Shown here: positions 20,793 through 30,427 of the stretch, piece after piece
Layout of the letters: each line of letters begins with the position of its first letter
How positions within the stretch are numbered: the first letter of the stretch is position 1
NCBI RefSeq assembly: GCF_007970665.1
Contig: NZ_CP042430.1
Span: forward strand, 1,984,001-2,048,000
DNA from: Baekduia soli
GTDB taxonomy: Bacteria > Actinomycetota > Thermoleophilia > Solirubrobacterales > Solirubrobacteraceae
Length of the DNA: 64,000 nt
Direction of reading: 5' to 3'
Notes under the pieces: generated by a model
Database searches by the model: none
What the model saw: only the letters and a program-made list of their open reading frames with translations
Told to the model about the DNA's origin: nothing
Program-made: the position numbers and the translations under genes

Positions 20793-22043
20793 CTAGAACT
20801 CGGCCTCGTCGTGCGGCCCGACGCAGGCCACGGCCGCGGCCTCGGGGTCCACGGCACGCGCGATCGTCGCGACCTCGTCGAACGTGACGGCGTCCAGCGC
20901 CGAGATCGCCCGGTCGGGGTCGATGTCCTCGCCGAAGACGATGGCCTGGCCGGCGGCGTAGCGGGCCACGGCGTTCGTGTTCTCGAAGGCCAGGACCCGG
21001 CGGCCGGCGCTGTAGGCGCGGGCGCGCTCGACCTCCTCCTCCGTGGGCCCGTCGCGGTGCAGCTCGGCGACGATCTCGCGCATGCGGGCGTAGGCCTCGG
21101 GCGTCTTGGACGACTCCAGGCCGGCGCCGAGCTGGAGGATCGACGCGTCGGCCAGCGCGTGGTCGACGGCCCAGACCGAGTAGCACAGGCCCCGCTGCTC
21201 GCGGATCTCGTCGAACAGGCGCGAGCCCATCGAGCCGCCCAGCAGCGTCGAATAGATCGACATCGCGGCGCGGTCGGCCGGGTCGCTGACGTCGACGTCG
21301 GGGCGGTACATGAGGCGCAGGTGCGACTGGTTGGTGTCGCGGCGCTCGACGAGCACGTCCCGGCGCAGCACCGGCGTGGGCTCGAAGCGCTCGGGCGCAG
21401 GAAGGGTCGGGAAGCGCCCGAAGAGCTCGGCCACGGCGCCGTCGGCGGGCACGTGGTCGATGTTGCCCACGATGAACGCGCCGCCGCGCTCGCCGGCCCA
21501 GCGGCGCTCGCGGAACGCGACGATCGCCTCGCGGCTGAAGGAGCGCAGGTGTTCCTCGGGGCCCAGCACCGTGCGGCCGAGCGGGTGGTCCCCGAAGGCG
21601 GCCTTGTCGATGAGCTCCTCGGCCACCGCGGAGGGCTGGTCCTTGTAGCGCTGGATCTCCTGGATGACGACCCCGCGCTCGCGGTCGAGCTCGTCGGCGT
21701 CCAGGCGCGGGCGGCCGACGAAGTCCGTCAGGAGGTCGATGGCCTCCATCGCCGCCTCGGCGCGGACGGTGATGTGGAAGGCGACCAGGTCGTGCGAGGT
21801 GTAGGCGTTGAGGCTGCCGCCCATCCGCTCGGCCGTCTCGTTGACCTTCTTGTAGTGGTCGTACTTCTCGCCGCCCTTGAAGACGAGGTGCTCGAGGAAG
21901 TGCGCCATGCCGTTCTCCTCGGGTCGCTCGGTGCGCGCACCCGCGTCGAACGCGACGAGGATCGTGACCGCGCGCGTGCCCTCGAGGGCGACGCGATGCA
22001 GCGGCAGGCCGTTGGGGAGGGTCTCGCTCGTGATGGTGGGCAC
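20793..22043 (-). CDS. M16 family zinc peptidase
   Basis: 416 residues, a pitrilysin-family processing peptidase (PqqL/MPP-beta-like). The inverted zinc motif HFLEH is at about residues 47-51 in NGMAHFLEHLVFKG, followed by NAYTSHDLVAFH and, downstream, the second-domain block GGSMGSRLFDEIREQRGLCY with the conserved R and Y. Such enzymes degrade or process short peptides and usually lie in the cytosol in actinobacteria. The start is GTG 22043 because TAGATT is 7 nt upstream. Divergent from ftsE. Confidence 0.92.
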   Translation of the reverse strand: MPTITSETLPNGLPLHRVALEGTRAVTILVAFDAGARTERPEENGMAHFLEHLVFKGGEKYDHYKKVNETAERMGGSLNAYTSHDLVAFHITVRAEAAMEAIDLLTDFVGRPRLDADELDRERGVVIQEIQRYKDQPSAVAEELIDKAAFGDHPLGRTVLGPEEHLRSFSREAIVAFRERRWAGERGGAFIVGNIDHVPADGAVAELFGRFPTLPAPERFEPTPVLRRDVLVERRDTNQSHLRLMYRPDVDVSDPADRAAMSIYSTLLGGSMGSRLFDEIREQRGLCYSVWAVDHALADASILQLGAGLESSKTPEAYARMREIVAELHRDGPTEEEVERARAYSAGRRVLAFENTNAVARYAAGQAIVFGEDIDPDRAISALDAVTFDEVATIARAVDPEAAAVACVGPHDEAEF

Positions 22044-22050
22044 TCCCCGC

Positions 22051-22056
22051 AATCTA
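22051..22056 (-). promoter_or_regulatory. -10 box TAGATT, 7 nt before the M16 GTG
   Basis: The minus-strand TAGATT is followed by 7 nt and GTG. It implies a leaderless transcript and excludes an upstream start that would extend the protein by 11 residues. Confidence 0.6.
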
Positions 22057-22101
22057 GCTTGCAGGACGACGGTCACCGGCAGGGATCGGGCGCGCCGGAG
22101 C

Positions 22102-22107
22102 TAAGGT
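22102..22107 (+). promoter_or_regulatory. -10 box TAAGGT, 10 nt before ftsE
   Basis: TAAGGT precedes the ftsE ATG (22118) by 10 nt with no Shine-Dalgarno. Together with the minus-strand box at 22051 it forms a compact divergent promoter region of about 75 bp. Confidence 0.55.
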
Positions 22108-22117
22108 CAGTCCGGAT

Positions 22118-22986
<869 letters not shown>

Positions 22987-22990
<4 letters not shown>

Positions 22991-23880
22991 CCCCCGCCTT
23001 CTTCATCAAGGAGGCGTTCCGCTCCATCTCGCGCAACGCGATCCCGAGCTTCGCGGCCATGGCCTCCGTGCTGGTGACCGTGCTCGTGCTCGGCGTGTTC
23101 ATCCCGGTCGTGCAGGCGACGACCGGCGCGGCCAACGAGGTGCGCAGCCGCGTGCTCGTCGACGTCTTCCTCAAGCGCGACGCCTCGGCCTCCGACATCG
23201 CCCGCGTCCGCGCCCTGCTCGCCGACCCCGGCCGCGTCGCGCACGTCGGCAAGGTGCAGTTCGTCTCCAAGGCCCAGGCCCTGGCCGACGAGAAGAAGCG
23301 CAACCCCGAGGCCTACAGCCTGCTCGGGTCCAACCCCCTGCCCGACACGTTCCGCGTCACGCCCGACAAGCCCGACAACGCGCTGGCCCTGCGCGACGAG
23401 CTCGCCGGCGCGGGGGCGGGCGGCCCGCTGGACCGCTCGATCGAGAGCGTCAAGAACCGCAAGGACCAGACGAGCAAGATCCTCACGGCCACGCGCGTGG
23501 TCAAGCTCGCGATGGGCGGGCTGGCGATCCTGCTCGTCATCGCCTCGGTGCTGCTCATCTCCAACACGATCCGCCTGAGCCTGTTCTCGCGCCGGCGCGA
23601 GGTCGAGGTCATGAAGCTCGTCGGCGCCACCGACAGCTTCATCCGCTGGCCGTTCGTCATCGAGGGGGTCGTGCTGGGCGGCCTGGGCGGTGTGCTCGCG
23701 GTGCTCCTGCTCGGCGTCGGCAAGATCGCGCTGCTGGACCCGCTGGCCTCGGACTTCGCGCTCATCGCGGCGCCGAAGACGATCGGCTTCGGCCTGCTGG
23801 CGTTCCTGCTGCTGGCGGCCAGCGTCGGGGTGTCGGCCGCCGGGTCGAGCATCTCGCTGCGCAAGTTCCTGCGCGTCTGA
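22987..23880 (+). CDS. ftsX: Cell division membrane protein FtsX
   Basis: 297 residues. One N-terminal membrane helix (about residues 22-42), a large extracytoplasmic loop (about 45-165) that contacts hydrolase activators, then three helices (about 172-195, 220-245, 262-285) in an FtsX/MacB-type domain, with the conserved SRRREVEVMKLVGATDSFIR between them. Partner of FtsE, translationally coupled. The next gene encodes a C-terminal processing protease, as in ftsEX-ctpB of Bacillus. Confidence 0.95.
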
Positions 23881-23942
23881 GCGATCCTCGCGCAGGGGGC
23901 TCGGATCGCTTCGGCGCGAGCTCGCCAGGGGCTCGCTCGCGC
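23881..23942 (+). repeat. Two AGG-loop palindromes after ftsX
   Basis: Hairpin 23881-23909 (GCGATCC ... AGG ... GGATCGC) starts directly after the ftsX stop. Hairpin 23914-23942 (GCGCGAGC-TC-GCC, loop AGG, GGC-TC-GCTCGCGC) follows 4 nt later. Each is 13-3-13 nt, begins GCG, ends CGC and shares the central AGG with the nadA-dsbA hairpins, while the stems differ in sequence. Likely 3' end structures. Confidence 0.65.
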
Positions 23943-23984
23943 GGCCCCGCCGGGTCCGCCGCCGCCCGACCACAGATCGACCCC

Positions 23985-23990
23985 TAGCCT
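23985..23990 (+). promoter_or_regulatory. -10 box TAGCCT, 11 nt before the protease gene
   Basis: TAGCCT ends 11 nt before the ATG at 24002. It separates the protease from the ftsEX unit, which ends in hairpins just upstream. Confidence 0.5.
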
Positions 23991-24001
23991 GTGCCGCGAC
24001 C

Positions 24002-25186
24002 ATGATCCGCCGCGCCCTCGCCTCGCTCGTGCTGTGCCTGATCATCCTCGTCGCGGGGATCTGGCTCGGCGGCCATCCCGACCGCCTGCCCGGGTTCGCA
24101 CGCGACGCGTTCGTCGGCGACGGCGACACGCGCGTGGTCAAGGAGGCGATCGACGACGTCCACGACTCCTACTACCGCGAGATCCCGCGCAAGGAGCTGG
24201 CCAACGACTCCATCAAGGGCATCGTCGCCTCGCTCGGCGACCGGTTCTCCAACTACTTCAGCCCCGAGGAGTACACGAAGTTCCGCAGCCAGCAGCGCGG
24301 GCAGTTCGCGGGCGTCGGGATCTCGGTCGTCGAGGACAGGCGCGGCCTGAAGATCGTCCAGGTCTTCGACAACTCGCCCGCCAGCCGCGCGCGGATCGCC
24401 ACCGGCGAGGTCATCACCGCCGTCGACGGGACGTCGCTGGCCGGCCGCGGCAACAGCGCCTCCGTCGCGCTCATCCAGGGCCGGACGGGGACCGACGTGC
24501 GTCTGACGCTGCTGCGCGGCCAGACCTCCCGCGACGTGGTGCTCAAGCGCGCGGTGATCTCCGTGTCGCCCGTGCAGTCCAAGGAGCGCACGCTGAACGG
24601 CCGGCGCTACGCGATCCTCTCGCTGGCCGACTTCGGGGAGGCCGCGCACGCCAAGCTCGCCGAGGGCGTGCGCAAGGCGCTGCGCGACAAGGCCGCCGGC
24701 ATCGTGCTGGACCTGCGCGGCAACCCCGGCGGCCTGGTCACCGAGGCCCAGCTCGTGGCCAGCGAGTTCCTGACCGGCGGCAAGGTCGTCACGACCCGCG
24801 GCCGCGCGGTCCCCACGCGCACGCTCAGCGCGCTCGGCGACCCCATCGCGCCGAAGATCCCGCTCGTCGTGCTCGTGGACCGCAACAGCGCGTCGGCCGC
24901 CGAGATCGTCGCGGGCGCGCTGCAGGACAACCACCGCGCCAAGCTCGTGGGGACGCGGACGTTCGGCAAGGGCGTCTTCCAGCAGGTCATCGAGCTCTCC
25001 AACGGCGGGGCGCTGGACATCACCGCCGGTCAGTACTTCACGCCGTCGGGGCGCAACCTCGGCGGCCGCGGCACGGCGACGGGCGCGGGCCTCACGCCCG
25101 ACGTCCAGGCCAGCGACGACCCGAAGACCAAGGGCGACGACGAGGCGATCGACACGGCGCTCAAGACGCTCGCGGCCGAGTCGTGA
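24002..25186 (+). CDS. C-terminal processing peptidase (S41, CtpA/CtpB-like)
   Basis: 394-residue exported serine protease. A single N-terminal hydrophobic segment (about residues 7-24) anchors or exports it. A helical domain is followed by a PDZ domain (GVGISVVEDRRGLKIVQVF, about residues 102-185) and the S41 core. The catalytic pair is Ser298 in DRNSASAAEI and Lys323 in TFGKGVFQ, 25 residues apart as in the family. Related proteins process periplasmic substrates and control cell-wall hydrolases, which fits its place next to ftsEX. The stop overlaps the start of the RNB gene. Confidence 0.94.
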   Translation: MIRRALASLVLCLIILVAGIWLGGHPDRLPGFARDAFVGDGDTRVVKEAIDDVHDSYYREIPRKELANDSIKGIVASLGDRFSNYFSPEEYTKFRSQQRGQFAGVGISVVEDRRGLKIVQVFDNSPASRARIATGEVITAVDGTSLAGRGNSASVALIQGRTGTDVRLTLLRGQTSRDVVLKRAVISVSPVQSKERTLNGRRYAILSLADFGEAAHAKLAEGVRKALRDKAAGIVLDLRGNPGGLVTEAQLVASEFLTGGKVVTTRGRAVPTRTLSALGDPIAPKIPLVVLVDRNSASAAEIVAGALQDNHRAKLVGTRTFGKGVFQQVIELSNGGALDITAGQYFTPSGRNLGGRGTATGAGLTPDVQASDDPKTKGDDEAIDTALKTLAAES

Positions 25187-26937
25187 GCCGGGCGCGCACC
25201 GTCGGCAGCAGCCTGACCGCGGAGGCGTTCACCGTCGGTGTCCTGGCCAAGCGCGGCCGCTTCGCCGTGCTCGAGCCGTTCTTCGAGCGCCGCCCCGGCG
25301 GCCGCCGGCCCATCGTCGACCCGGGGCGCAACGCGCGGCCGGGCCAGCTCGTGCTCGTCCGCACGGGCGGCCGGGTCAAGGGCCACGCCAAGGTCGTGCG
25401 CGTCATCGGGCGCCCCGACGTCGCGCGCGACGTGCTCGAGGCCCTCATGCTGGACCGCGGGCTGCGCCGGTCGTTCCCGGCCGGCGTCGACACGGCCGCG
25501 CGCGAGGCGGTGCAGGCCGTCGACGACACCGTCGCGCGCCGCGACCTGCGCGACCTGCCGACGTTCACGATCGACCCGTCCACGGCCAAGGACTTCGACG
25601 ACGCGATCAGCGCCGAGGAGCTCGGCGACGCGCACTGGCGTGTGTGGGTGCACATCGCCGACGTCAGCGCCTACGTGCGGCCGGGCTCGCCCGTCGACCG
25701 CGAGGCCTACCGCCGGGGCACGTCGGTGTACGTGCCCGGCGCGGTGGAGCCCATGCTGCCCGACGTGCTCTCCAACGGCGCCTGCTCGCTCGTGCCCGGC
25801 GAGGATCGGCTGGCCGTCACCGTCGAGCTCGAGCTGGCGGGCGCCGCCGTCACGCGCGCGGCGTTCTTCCGCTCGCGGATCCGCTCCGACGCGCGCCTGG
25901 ACTACGAGCAGGTCGACCGGATCTTCGCCGGCACCGAACGCGCGCAGGAGCCCTGGGCCCTGCCGCTGGCGGCCGCGCGAGGGGCGAGCGCCGCGCTGCG
26001 CGAGCGCCGCGAGGCCCTTGGCGCCCTGGCCGTCGAGAGCGCCGAGCCGGCGTTCGCCCTCGACGCCCAGGGCCACATGGTCGGGGCCGAGCGCCAGGAG
26101 CAGACGGAGTCCCACACGCTCATCGAGCACCTGATGATCGCCGCCAACGAGGCGGTCGCCCGGCTGCTGTCCGACCGCGGGATCCCGACGCTGTACCGGA
26201 TCCACGAGCGGCCCGAGCCCGTGGCCGCCGAGCGGCTGCTCGAGCAGCTCGAGAGCCTCGGCGTCCCGACGCCGCCCGCGCCCGAGCACATCGGGCCGCG
26301 CGAGGCGGGGGAGATCATCGCCGCCGCGTCGGTGCTCGTGGCCGCCGAGGTGCGCCGCCGCGGCGGCGCCGGGCGCCTCGGCCTCACGTCGCTCGTCCTG
26401 CGCTCGCTCAAGCAGGCCCGCTACGCGCCGGAGAACAAGGGCCACGCCGGCCTGCACTCCGAGGCCTACTGCCACTTCACCTCGCCCATCCGGCGCTACC
26501 CCGACCTCGTGTGCCACCGCGCGCTGCTGTCGGCCGTCGGCGGCGGGGAGGAGGCTCCGCGCGCCACGCGCCTGGACGAGGCCGCCGAGTGGACCTCGGG
26601 GCGCGAGCGCGACGCGATGAGCATCGAGCGCGCCGCCGACGACGTCGCCCAGGCCTTCCTGCTCGAGCGCGGCCTGTTCGACGGCTCCATCGACCGCGAC
26701 CAGGAGGGCGAGGTCGTCGGCCTCATCGGCGCCGGCGTGTTCGTCGCCTTCGGCGACGGCTTCGAGGGCTTCCTGCCCGTGCGGCGCCTGCGCGGCGACT
26801 GGTGGGAGCTCAACGAGGCCGGGACGCAGCTGCAGGGCGAGGAGTCCGGGCGCACGATCCGCATCGGCGACGCGCTGGCCGTGCACGTGCGCTCCGTCGA
26901 CGCGCCCCGCGGGCGGGTCGAGCTCGACATCGCCTGA
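25183..26937 (+). CDS. RNB-domain exoribonuclease (RNase R/II-like)
   Basis: 3'-5' processive exoribonuclease, 584 residues, shorter than E. coli RNase R (813) and nearer RNase II in size. A reduced N-terminal cold-shock region precedes the RNB domain, whose metal-binding aspartates are in FTIDPSTAKDFDDAIS (about residues 128-143). The block HFTSPIRRYPDLVCHRAL and a compact S1-type C-terminal domain follow. It starts at GTG overlapping the protease stop and is followed by smpB after 95 bp. RNase R degrades non-stop mRNA during trans-translation, so rnr-smpB-ssrA proximity is meaningful. Confidence 0.93.
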   Translation: MSRARTVGSSLTAEAFTVGVLAKRGRFAVLEPFFERRPGGRRPIVDPGRNARPGQLVLVRTGGRVKGHAKVVRVIGRPDVARDVLEALMLDRGLRRSFPAGVDTAAREAVQAVDDTVARRDLRDLPTFTIDPSTAKDFDDAISAEELGDAHWRVWVHIADVSAYVRPGSPVDREAYRRGTSVYVPGAVEPMLPDVLSNGACSLVPGEDRLAVTVELELAGAAVTRAAFFRSRIRSDARLDYEQVDRIFAGTERAQEPWALPLAAARGASAALRERREALGALAVESAEPAFALDAQGHMVGAERQEQTESHTLIEHLMIAANEAVARLLSDRGIPTLYRIHERPEPVAAERLLEQLESLGVPTPPAPEHIGPREAGEIIAAASVLVAAEVRRRGGAGRLGLTSLVLRSLKQARYAPENKGHAGLHSEAYCHFTSPIRRYPDLVCHRALLSAVGGGEEAPRATRLDEAAEWTSGRERDAMSIERAADDVAQAFLLERGLFDGSIDRDQEGEVVGLIGAGVFVAFGDGFEGFLPVRRLRGDWWELNEAGTQLQGEESGRTIRIGDALAVHVRSVDAPRGRVELDIA

Positions 26938-26939
26938 CG

Positions 26940-26956
26940 CCCGCCCAGCGGGCGGG
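26940..26956 (+). terminator. Hairpin after the RNB gene
   Basis: CCCGCCC-AGC-GGGCGGG, a perfect 7-bp stem with a 3-nt loop, begins 2 nt after the stop codon. Confidence 0.5.
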
Positions 26957-26964
26957 GCCAGGTC

Positions 26965-26994
26965 GCGCGAGCTCGCCCAGGGGCTCGTTCGCGC
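26965..26994 (+). repeat. AGG-loop palindrome upstream of smpB
   Basis: 14-3-13 nt imperfect palindrome with left arm GCGCGAGCTCGCCC, loop AGG and right arm GGCTCGTTCGCGC. It is almost the same as the hairpin at 23914-23942, 3 kb away, and matches the architecture of the nadA-dsbA set. Confidence 0.65.
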
Positions 26995-27017
26995 CGCGCC
27001 CGGGCAGGGCAGGGCCC

Positions 27018-27023
27018 TACAGT
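27018..27023 (+). promoter_or_regulatory. -10 box TACAGT, 9 nt before smpB
   Basis: TACAGT lies 9 nt before the smpB ATG (27033). This suggests smpB has its own promoter besides any read-through from the RNB gene. Confidence 0.55.
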
Positions 27024-27032
27024 GGACAGGGC

Positions 27033-27512
27033 ATGGCCAAGGGCAAGAAGCGCAAGGTGGCACCGGGCGACGTCGCGAGCAACCGCGCTGCGTCGCACCG
27101 CTACGAGTTCCTCGACAAGCTCGAGTGCGGCCTCGTGCTCCAGGGCACCGAGGTCAAGTCCCTGCGCGAGAACGGCGCCCAGCTCAAGGACGGCTTCGCC
27201 ATGATCCGCGACGGCGAGATCTGGCTGCAGAACGTCCACATCCCGCCCTACGCGCCCGCGGCCCGCAACAACCACGAGCCCGAGCGGCCCCGCAAGCTGC
27301 TGGCCCACCGGCGCGAGATCGAGCGCCTCGTCGGCCGCACGCACGAGCGCGGGCTGACGCTCGTCCCGACGCGGCTGTACTTCTCCGACGGCCGGGCGAA
27401 GGTCGAGATCGCCCTGGCCAAGGGCAAGGACCGCTTCGACAAGCGCGAGACGCTCAAGAAGAAGGACATGCAGCGCGACATGCAGCGCGCGCTGCGCGAG
27501 GTCAACCGGTAG
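27033..27512 (+). CDS. smpB: tmRNA-binding protein SmpB
   Basis: Binds the tRNA-like part of tmRNA and delivers it to stalled ribosomes. 159 residues, normal length. Conserved oligonucleotide-binding-fold blocks: NRAASHRYEFLDKLECGLVL, GTEVKSLRENGAQLKDGFA, HIPPYAPAARNNHEPERPRK and the KKLYF-like RLYFSDGRAKVEIALAKGK. The C-terminal Lys/Arg-rich tail (KKKDMQRDMQRALREVNR) becomes a helix in the mRNA channel. The tmRNA gene itself is 3.5 kb downstream on the same strand. Convergent with the M50 gene. Confidence 0.97.
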   Translation: MAKGKKRKVAPGDVASNRAASHRYEFLDKLECGLVLQGTEVKSLRENGAQLKDGFAMIRDGEIWLQNVHIPPYAPAARNNHEPERPRKLLAHRREIERLVGRTHERGLTLVPTRLYFSDGRAKVEIALAKGKDRFDKRETLKKKDMQRDMQRALREVNR

Positions 27513-28385
27513 CTAGTTGGGGATGTCGCGCTGCAGGTGCGTGACGTCCAGCGCGATCACGAGCGCGATGATCAGCAGCAGGTAGGTCGCGCCGATGATG
27601 ATGCGCTGGCGGCGCGGGATCGCGTAGTAGCGCTCGATGTCCTCGCCGCCGCCGCGGAACGCGCGGAAGCGCTGCCAGGTCTCCCAGATCCCCAGGACCG
27701 CGATGAGGATGATGAGCGGGTTGGGGAAGACGAACACCAGCACGACGATGCCGAAGACGCCGAGCAGCCACACCCACGGGCTCAGGGCGGCGGCGGCGCG
27801 GGCGCCGTCGAGGAACCCGACCGGCAGCAGGTTGAACAGGTTGAGGAAGAACCCCGTGAAGGCCAGCGCCTGGAACAGGTGGTTGCCCGTCAGCGCGTAG
27901 AGGCCGATGCACGCGGCGGCCGCGATCGATCCCAGGACCGGGCCGGCCAGGCCGACCCGCGCCTCGGCGGCCGCGTCCTTGCCCAGCGACTTGGCCCAGA
28001 TGAGCGCGCCCAGGAACGGGATGAAGATCGGCGCCCCGGCGTCCTTGACGCCCTCGCGGCGCAGCTGGATGACGTGGCCATACTCGTGGACGAGCAGCAG
28101 CAGCACGAACCCGACGCCGAACTGCCAGCCCCAGATCAGCGCGTAGGCGCCGATCGAGACGAGCATCGAGCCCGACGTGACCAGGAACTTGGCCTTGGTC
28201 AGGACGAGCAGGACGGCCTTGAACTTGCCGGCCAGCGCCACGAGCGCCGCCAGCGGCGCCAGCAGCCGCGCCAGGAGGCCGCGGCGCTCCTCCTGGGCGG
28301 GGCCGAGGCCCTCGTCGGCCGCCGCCGGGGTCACCGGCGGGTCGGAGGCGGGGGACCGCGGAGGCAGCCAGCGCTCGTCGTTCAC
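27513..28385 (-). CDS. M50/site-2 protease-like membrane metallopeptidase
   Basis: 290 residues with about six membrane helices. The zinc motif HEYGH (about residue 100, LLLVHEYGHVIQLRREG) and the second ligand motif NLLPVGFLDGARA (family NxxPxxxLDG) classify it as a site-2-type intramembrane protease homolog. The N-terminal 45 residues are soluble and proline-rich. Substrates, typically anti-sigma factors or membrane protein stubs, are unknown. GTG 28385 overlaps the pepF stop by 4 bp; TACACT also lies 7 nt upstream, so it may have an internal promoter. Convergent with smpB. Confidence 0.9.
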   Translation of the reverse strand: MNDERWLPPRSPASDPPVTPAAADEGLGPAQEERRGLLARLLAPLAALVALAGKFKAVLLVLTKAKFLVTSGSMLVSIGAYALIWGWQFGVGFVLLLLVHEYGHVIQLRREGVKDAGAPIFIPFLGALIWAKSLGKDAAAEARVGLAGPVLGSIAAAACIGLYALTGNHLFQALAFTGFFLNLFNLLPVGFLDGARAAAALSPWVWLLGVFGIVVLVFVFPNPLIILIAVLGIWETWQRFRAFRGGGEDIERYYAIPRRQRIIIGATYLLLIIALVIALDVTHLQRDIPN

Positions 28386-30202
28386 CCCGTCGAGTGTAGG
28401 TCCTGGTCGCGCTTGGCCAGCACCTCTTCGGCGGCCGCCTCGGCCTGCTCGAGCTGGTCGCCCACGAGGCCGATGCCGGTGCGCCAGAAGCCCGGGTCGG
28501 TCAGGTCCAGCCCCGCGATCGCCGCGAGCTCCTCGGGGCTGCGCGATCCGCCGGCCGAGAGCAGCTCGAGGTACTTCGGCGCGAAGCTCTCGCCCTCGGC
28601 CAGGTAGCGGCCGTAGACCGACAGCGCCAGGAGCTGGCCGTAGGCGTAGGCGTACACGTAGCCCGGGGTCGAGATGAAGTGCGGGACGTAGGACCACCAC
28701 GTGCGGTAGTTGTCGGTGACCTCCACCGCGTCGCCCAGCAGCTCCTCCTGCGACTGGGCCCACAGCGCGCCGATGGTGTCCAGGCTCAGCTCGCCCTCCT
28801 GCCGGCGGGCGGTGTGCGCGAGGTCCTCGAAGCGGTTCATGGCGACCTGGCGGAACACCGTCGCGATCGACCCCTCGATGTTCTCGGCCAGCAGCGACAG
28901 CCGCGACTCGGGCGTCGTGGCGGCGTCGAGCAGGCGGCGGAAGACGAGCGTCTCGCCGAACACCGACGCGGTCTCGGCCAGCGTCAGCGGCGTGTGCTGC
29001 TCGAAGACCCCGCGGTCGGCGGCCAGGTAGGCGTGCAGCCCGTGGCCGAGCTCGTGGGCGAGCGTGAGGACGTCGCGGCGCTTGGACGTGTAGTTGAGCA
29101 GGACGTAGGGGTGGACGCTGGGCACCGTGTAGGCGCAGAACGCGCCGCCGCGCTTGGCCGGGCGCACCGGCGCGTCGATCCAGCGCTCGTCGAAGAAGCG
29201 CCGCGCGCCGTCGGCCATCTCGGCCGAGAAGCCGGCGAAGGAGTCCAGGACGGTGTCGCGCGCCTCGTCCCAGCCGATCTCGGGCTCCTCGCCTCCGACC
29301 GACGCCATGCGGTCGTGGTCGGCCAGGCGCTCCACGCCGAGCAGCCGGGCCTTGAGCCGGTACCAGCGCCGCGGGATCTCATAGGACTCGCGGACGGCCT
29401 CGACGAGGGCCTGGACGGACTCGTCGCTGGCCTCGTTGGCGAGGTTGCGCGACGAGATCCAGGTCGGGAAGGACCGCAGCCGGTCGTCGGTCGACTTGTC
29501 GGCCAGCAGCGTGTTGAAGATGTAGCCGCGGATGCGCAGGGTCGGCTGCAGCGCCTCGCTGACCCGCTGGGCCACGTGGGCGCGGACGTCGCGGTCCGAC
29601 GACGCCAGGCGCGCGAGCGCCACGTCGAGGGCCACCGGCTCGGGCTCGCCGTCGAGGTCGACGGCGATCGCGCTGGTGACCTCGCTGAACAGGCGCGACC
29701 ACGCGTCGCGACCCGTCACCGCCTTCTCGGAGAGGATCTTCTCCTCGGGCTCGGTGAGCAGGTGCGGTCGGTAGCGCCGGGCCGTGCGCAGGTGGTGTCG
29801 GGCCCGCTCCAGGCCGTCGGCCGCCAGCAGCTCCTCGACGCGGGCGTCGTCCAGCGCCGCCCACTCGAGATCGAAGAACAACAACTTGGTCTCGATCGCG
29901 GTGCCGCGTTCCTGGACACGCTGCATCAGCGCGCCCGTCGCGGGGTCGGCGGTGTCGACGCTGAAGCGCAGCGCGGCATACGAGCCGACGCGGCCGACGA
30001 TCTCGGAGATCTCGCCCAGCTCGGCCATCGCGGCGGCCAGACCGGGTCCGTCGAGCTGAGCGACCTTCCCGGCGTGCTGCTCGGCGAAGGCGTCGGCCCG
30101 GCGCTGGGCCTCGTCGAGCATGCGGTCCGCGCCGGGCTCTCCCTCACCGTCGACGAGCGGCTCGAGATCCCAGGCGACGTCCTGCGGTGCGGTCGTGGTC
30201 AT
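28382..30202 (-). CDS. pepF: Oligoendopeptidase F (M3 family)
   Basis: Cytosolic zinc oligopeptidase of 606 residues. The catalytic HELGHGLHAYLA motif is at about residues 382-393, with the downstream glutamate in TLAETASVFGETL. The surrounding M3 blocks KRGGAFCAYTVPSVHPYVL and TPGYVYAYAYGQLLALSVY are intact. It degrades 7-17-residue peptides and helps recycle proteasome/Clp or signal-peptide products. The start is ATG 30202 with TAGATT 6 nt upstream and a GGAGG in the gap. First gene of a two-gene unit with the M50 protease. Confidence 0.94.
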   Translation of the reverse strand: MTTTAPQDVAWDLEPLVDGEGEPGADRMLDEAQRRADAFAEQHAGKVAQLDGPGLAAAMAELGEISEIVGRVGSYAALRFSVDTADPATGALMQRVQERGTAIETKLLFFDLEWAALDDARVEELLAADGLERARHHLRTARRYRPHLLTEPEEKILSEKAVTGRDAWSRLFSEVTSAIAVDLDGEPEPVALDVALARLASSDRDVRAHVAQRVSEALQPTLRIRGYIFNTLLADKSTDDRLRSFPTWISSRNLANEASDESVQALVEAVRESYEIPRRWYRLKARLLGVERLADHDRMASVGGEEPEIGWDEARDTVLDSFAGFSAEMADGARRFFDERWIDAPVRPAKRGGAFCAYTVPSVHPYVLLNYTSKRRDVLTLAHELGHGLHAYLAADRGVFEQHTPLTLAETASVFGETLVFRRLLDAATTPESRLSLLAENIEGSIATVFRQVAMNRFEDLAHTARRQEGELSLDTIGALWAQSQEELLGDAVEVTDNYRTWWSYVPHFISTPGYVYAYAYGQLLALSVYGRYLAEGESFAPKYLELLSAGGSRSPEELAAIAGLDLTDPGFWRTGIGLVGDQLEQAEAAAEEVLAKRDQDLHSTG

Positions 30203-30208
30203 GCCTCC

Positions 30209-30214
30209 AATCTA
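30209..30214 (-). promoter_or_regulatory. -10 box TAGATT, 6 nt before pepF
   Basis: The minus-strand TAGATT is 6 nt from the pepF ATG. The 213 bp beyond it, up to the GNAT start at 30428, holds no gene I can support. Confidence 0.55.
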
Positions 30215-30427
30215 ATTCCTCGCAACGAGCACGACTTCCGTGCTGGCCCCCTTGACGTCGTTCGGGGCCGAGCGTACGGTCCGCATCAGGACGCAGGACC
30301 GGATACGCGCAAGAGCGAGGCCATGAGGTGTGAGGCCGCGCCACCCACCGCCCGGCGCAGCCCTCTCGGGGGCGCGAGAGCGAATGGGTCCTCGAACGCG
30401 CTCTGGTTCTGCGTCTTCTTTGTTGCC

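Noticed and set aside
30203-30427. Hidden small gene between pepF and the GNAT gene
   Set aside because: No frame with a plausible start, codon use or family match was found in the 225 bp; treated as promoter and leader region.
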